From NCBI RefSeq assembly GCF_900142825.1, contig NZ_FRCH01000001.1, positions 930,001 to 994,000 on the forward strand: a stretch of DNA of 64,000 nt. The letters run 5' to 3'. Under the pieces are notes generated by a model, which saw only the letters and a list, made by a program, of their open reading frames with translations, was not told where the DNA came from and did not search any database. Positions within the stretch are counted from its first letter, which is position 1; each line of letters opens with the position of its first letter. The translations under genes were made by a program, and so were the position numbers. Shown in pieces: positions 63,188-64,000 of the stretch. Source of the stretch: Rhodanobacter sp. OK091 (GTDB lineage Bacteria; Pseudomonadota; Gammaproteobacteria; Xanthomonadales; Rhodanobacteraceae).

Positions 63188-64000
63188 GTGCGCGCTCAGA
63201 TCATGTTGGTCCGGCTTGCCGCCGCCATTCTCGTCGCCATCACCGGCACGGCCGCCGCGCAGGACCTGCCGGCGTTGCGCAGCCACGACGCTGCCGCCAT
63301 CGACACATCAACCGCGCGCAACGCACAGGCACGCATGGACGATGCCGATACGGCGCTGGCGTTGAGCGCCGATGGCGCGCTGCTGTATGGCGCCAGCGCC
63401 GTGAAGATGGACGGCTACCAGTACTGCAGCCAGGCCGTTGCGCTGGCGGAAAAAGGCGAGCTTCGGCAAAGCGTGCGGGCCGCCAGCCAGGCGCTCTATC
63501 TCGCGCAACAAAGCAAAGACGACGAACTGCTGGCGCGCGCCTATCGCGACCTCGCGATCGTCTACGGCTACGGCGGTGATTTCGAGAAGGCTACCGCTTT
63601 CGCCAAAGCCGCACTGGCGCATCCGGTGAAGGATCCGACCAAGGTCGTCGGCCCCGCACACAAGGTGCTCGGCGACGCCGCCGCGCGACAGGGCGACTAC
63701 AACGCGGCCGTGGCCGAATACCAGCTCGCCATGGCGAGCAGCTCCGATCACTACCGTCCGCTGGTGCAGCTGTCGCTGGCCAATGCGCTGATCGGCCAGG
63801 GCGACGTTGCCGGTGCGCGCAAGCAACTCGATGCGATGAAGACCATGACGGCCGATCCCACGCTCGCCATCCAGCTCAAGCGCACCGAGGCGAAACTGTT
63901 GCTGGCGGAAAACAAACCCAACGATGCGCTGGCGTTGTATCGCGAGCTGCAGACTTCCGCCGCCGGCAGCGATGCCGGCTACCAGCGTTTCTGGGCCGAG
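63188..64000 (+). CDS. Secreted or membrane protein with TPR-like repeats (partial)
   Basis: The frame is open from GTG 63188 to the window edge, so 271 residues are seen and the end is missing. It has a signal peptide (VRLAAAILVAITGTAAAQ) followed by helical pairs of TPR type. Examples are ELRQSVRAASQALYLAQQ, DELLARAYRDLAIVYGYGGDFEKA (partly quoted) and ALIGQGDVAGARKQL. The ribosome site GGGAGGG suits GTG 63188; ATG 63203 is the alternative. Proteins of this design in Xanthomonadales often continue into a transmembrane helix and a signalling output (kinase or cyclase), but that part is not visible. A TAGACT hexamer lies at 63120-63125. Confidence 0.75.
   Translation, partial: MRAQIMLVRLAAAILVAITGTAAAQDLPALRSHDAAAIDTSTARNAQARMDDADTALALSADGALLYGASAVKMDGYQYCSQAVALAEKGELRQSVRAASQALYLAQQSKDDELLARAYRDLAIVYGYGGDFEKATAFAKAALAHPVKDPTKVVGPAHKVLGDAAARQGDYNAAVAEYQLAMASSSDHYRPLVQLSLANALIGQGDVAGARKQLDAMKTMTADPTLAIQLKRTEAKLLLAENKPNDALALYRELQTSAAGSDAGYQRFWAE

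Overview
The window is a high-GC gammaproteobacterial chromosome segment. The gene set, the TAGACT/TAGGCT-type -10 hexamers and the many intergenic palindromes suggest Xanthomonadales, most likely Rhodanobacteraceae (Dyella/Rhodanobacter/Frateuria-like). This placement is an inference from gene content and style; no marker such as 16S rRNA is present. I found no tRNA, rRNA, CRISPR array or insertion sequence.

Housekeeping part (1-19.7 kb): a partial prmC; a 1367-residue multi-pass membrane protein of unknown function; an MDR oxidoreductase; a roughly 720-bp composite palindrome (6037-6757) with no credible gene; a small hypothetical gene; an M1 aminopeptidase; then oxyR. Beside oxyR lie an OxyR-type operator and a probable divergent small RNA laid out like E. 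coli oxyR-oxyS. A second OxyR-like site overlaps the oxyR stop codon and precedes a rubrerythrin / two-cluster Fe-S protein / DUF3501 cassette, which points to a peroxide-responsive unit. msrA, apt, a DUF2007 gene, glnS, a nucleoside deaminase and a TVP38-type membrane protein follow.

Type IV pilus part (19.9-26.6 kb): one operon with overlapping genes, pilE-like, fimT/fimU, pilV, pilW, pilX, pilY1, behind a strong-looking sigma-70 promoter. A hybrid sensor kinase and a YkgJ-type cysteine-cluster protein follow.

Type VI secretion part (29.8-61.2 kb): a nearly complete T6SS arranged as two divergent blocks. Leftward from 43 kb: TraB/GumN-like protein, tssK, tssL, tssM, tssA, tssB, tssC, hcp, a second hcp, tssE and a caspase-fold (DUF4347-like) protein. 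Rightward from 43.2 kb: a LuxR-type response regulator, a PhnD-like binding protein, an MltA-type lytic transglycosylase with a repeat-bearing insertion, a HEQGH zinc-peptidase-like protein, tssF, tssG and tssH. After a lower-GC two-gene insertion come vgrG, a DUF4123 adaptor, a small hypothetical protein, a 538-residue Ala/Gln repeat protein, then (leftward) a PAAR-like protein and an OmpA-domain lipid-free periplasmic protein. tssJ was not found, TssM lacks a Walker A motif and TssL carries a DUF4384-like periplasmic domain, so this is a non-canonical membrane complex. The best candidates for undescribed biology are the Ala/Gln repeat protein in the cargo-effector position, the caspase-fold and zinc-peptidase-like proteins embedded in the T6SS operons, and the OxyS-like RNA.

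The right edge holds a second sensor kinase and the start of a TPR-like secreted or membrane protein cut by the window end.
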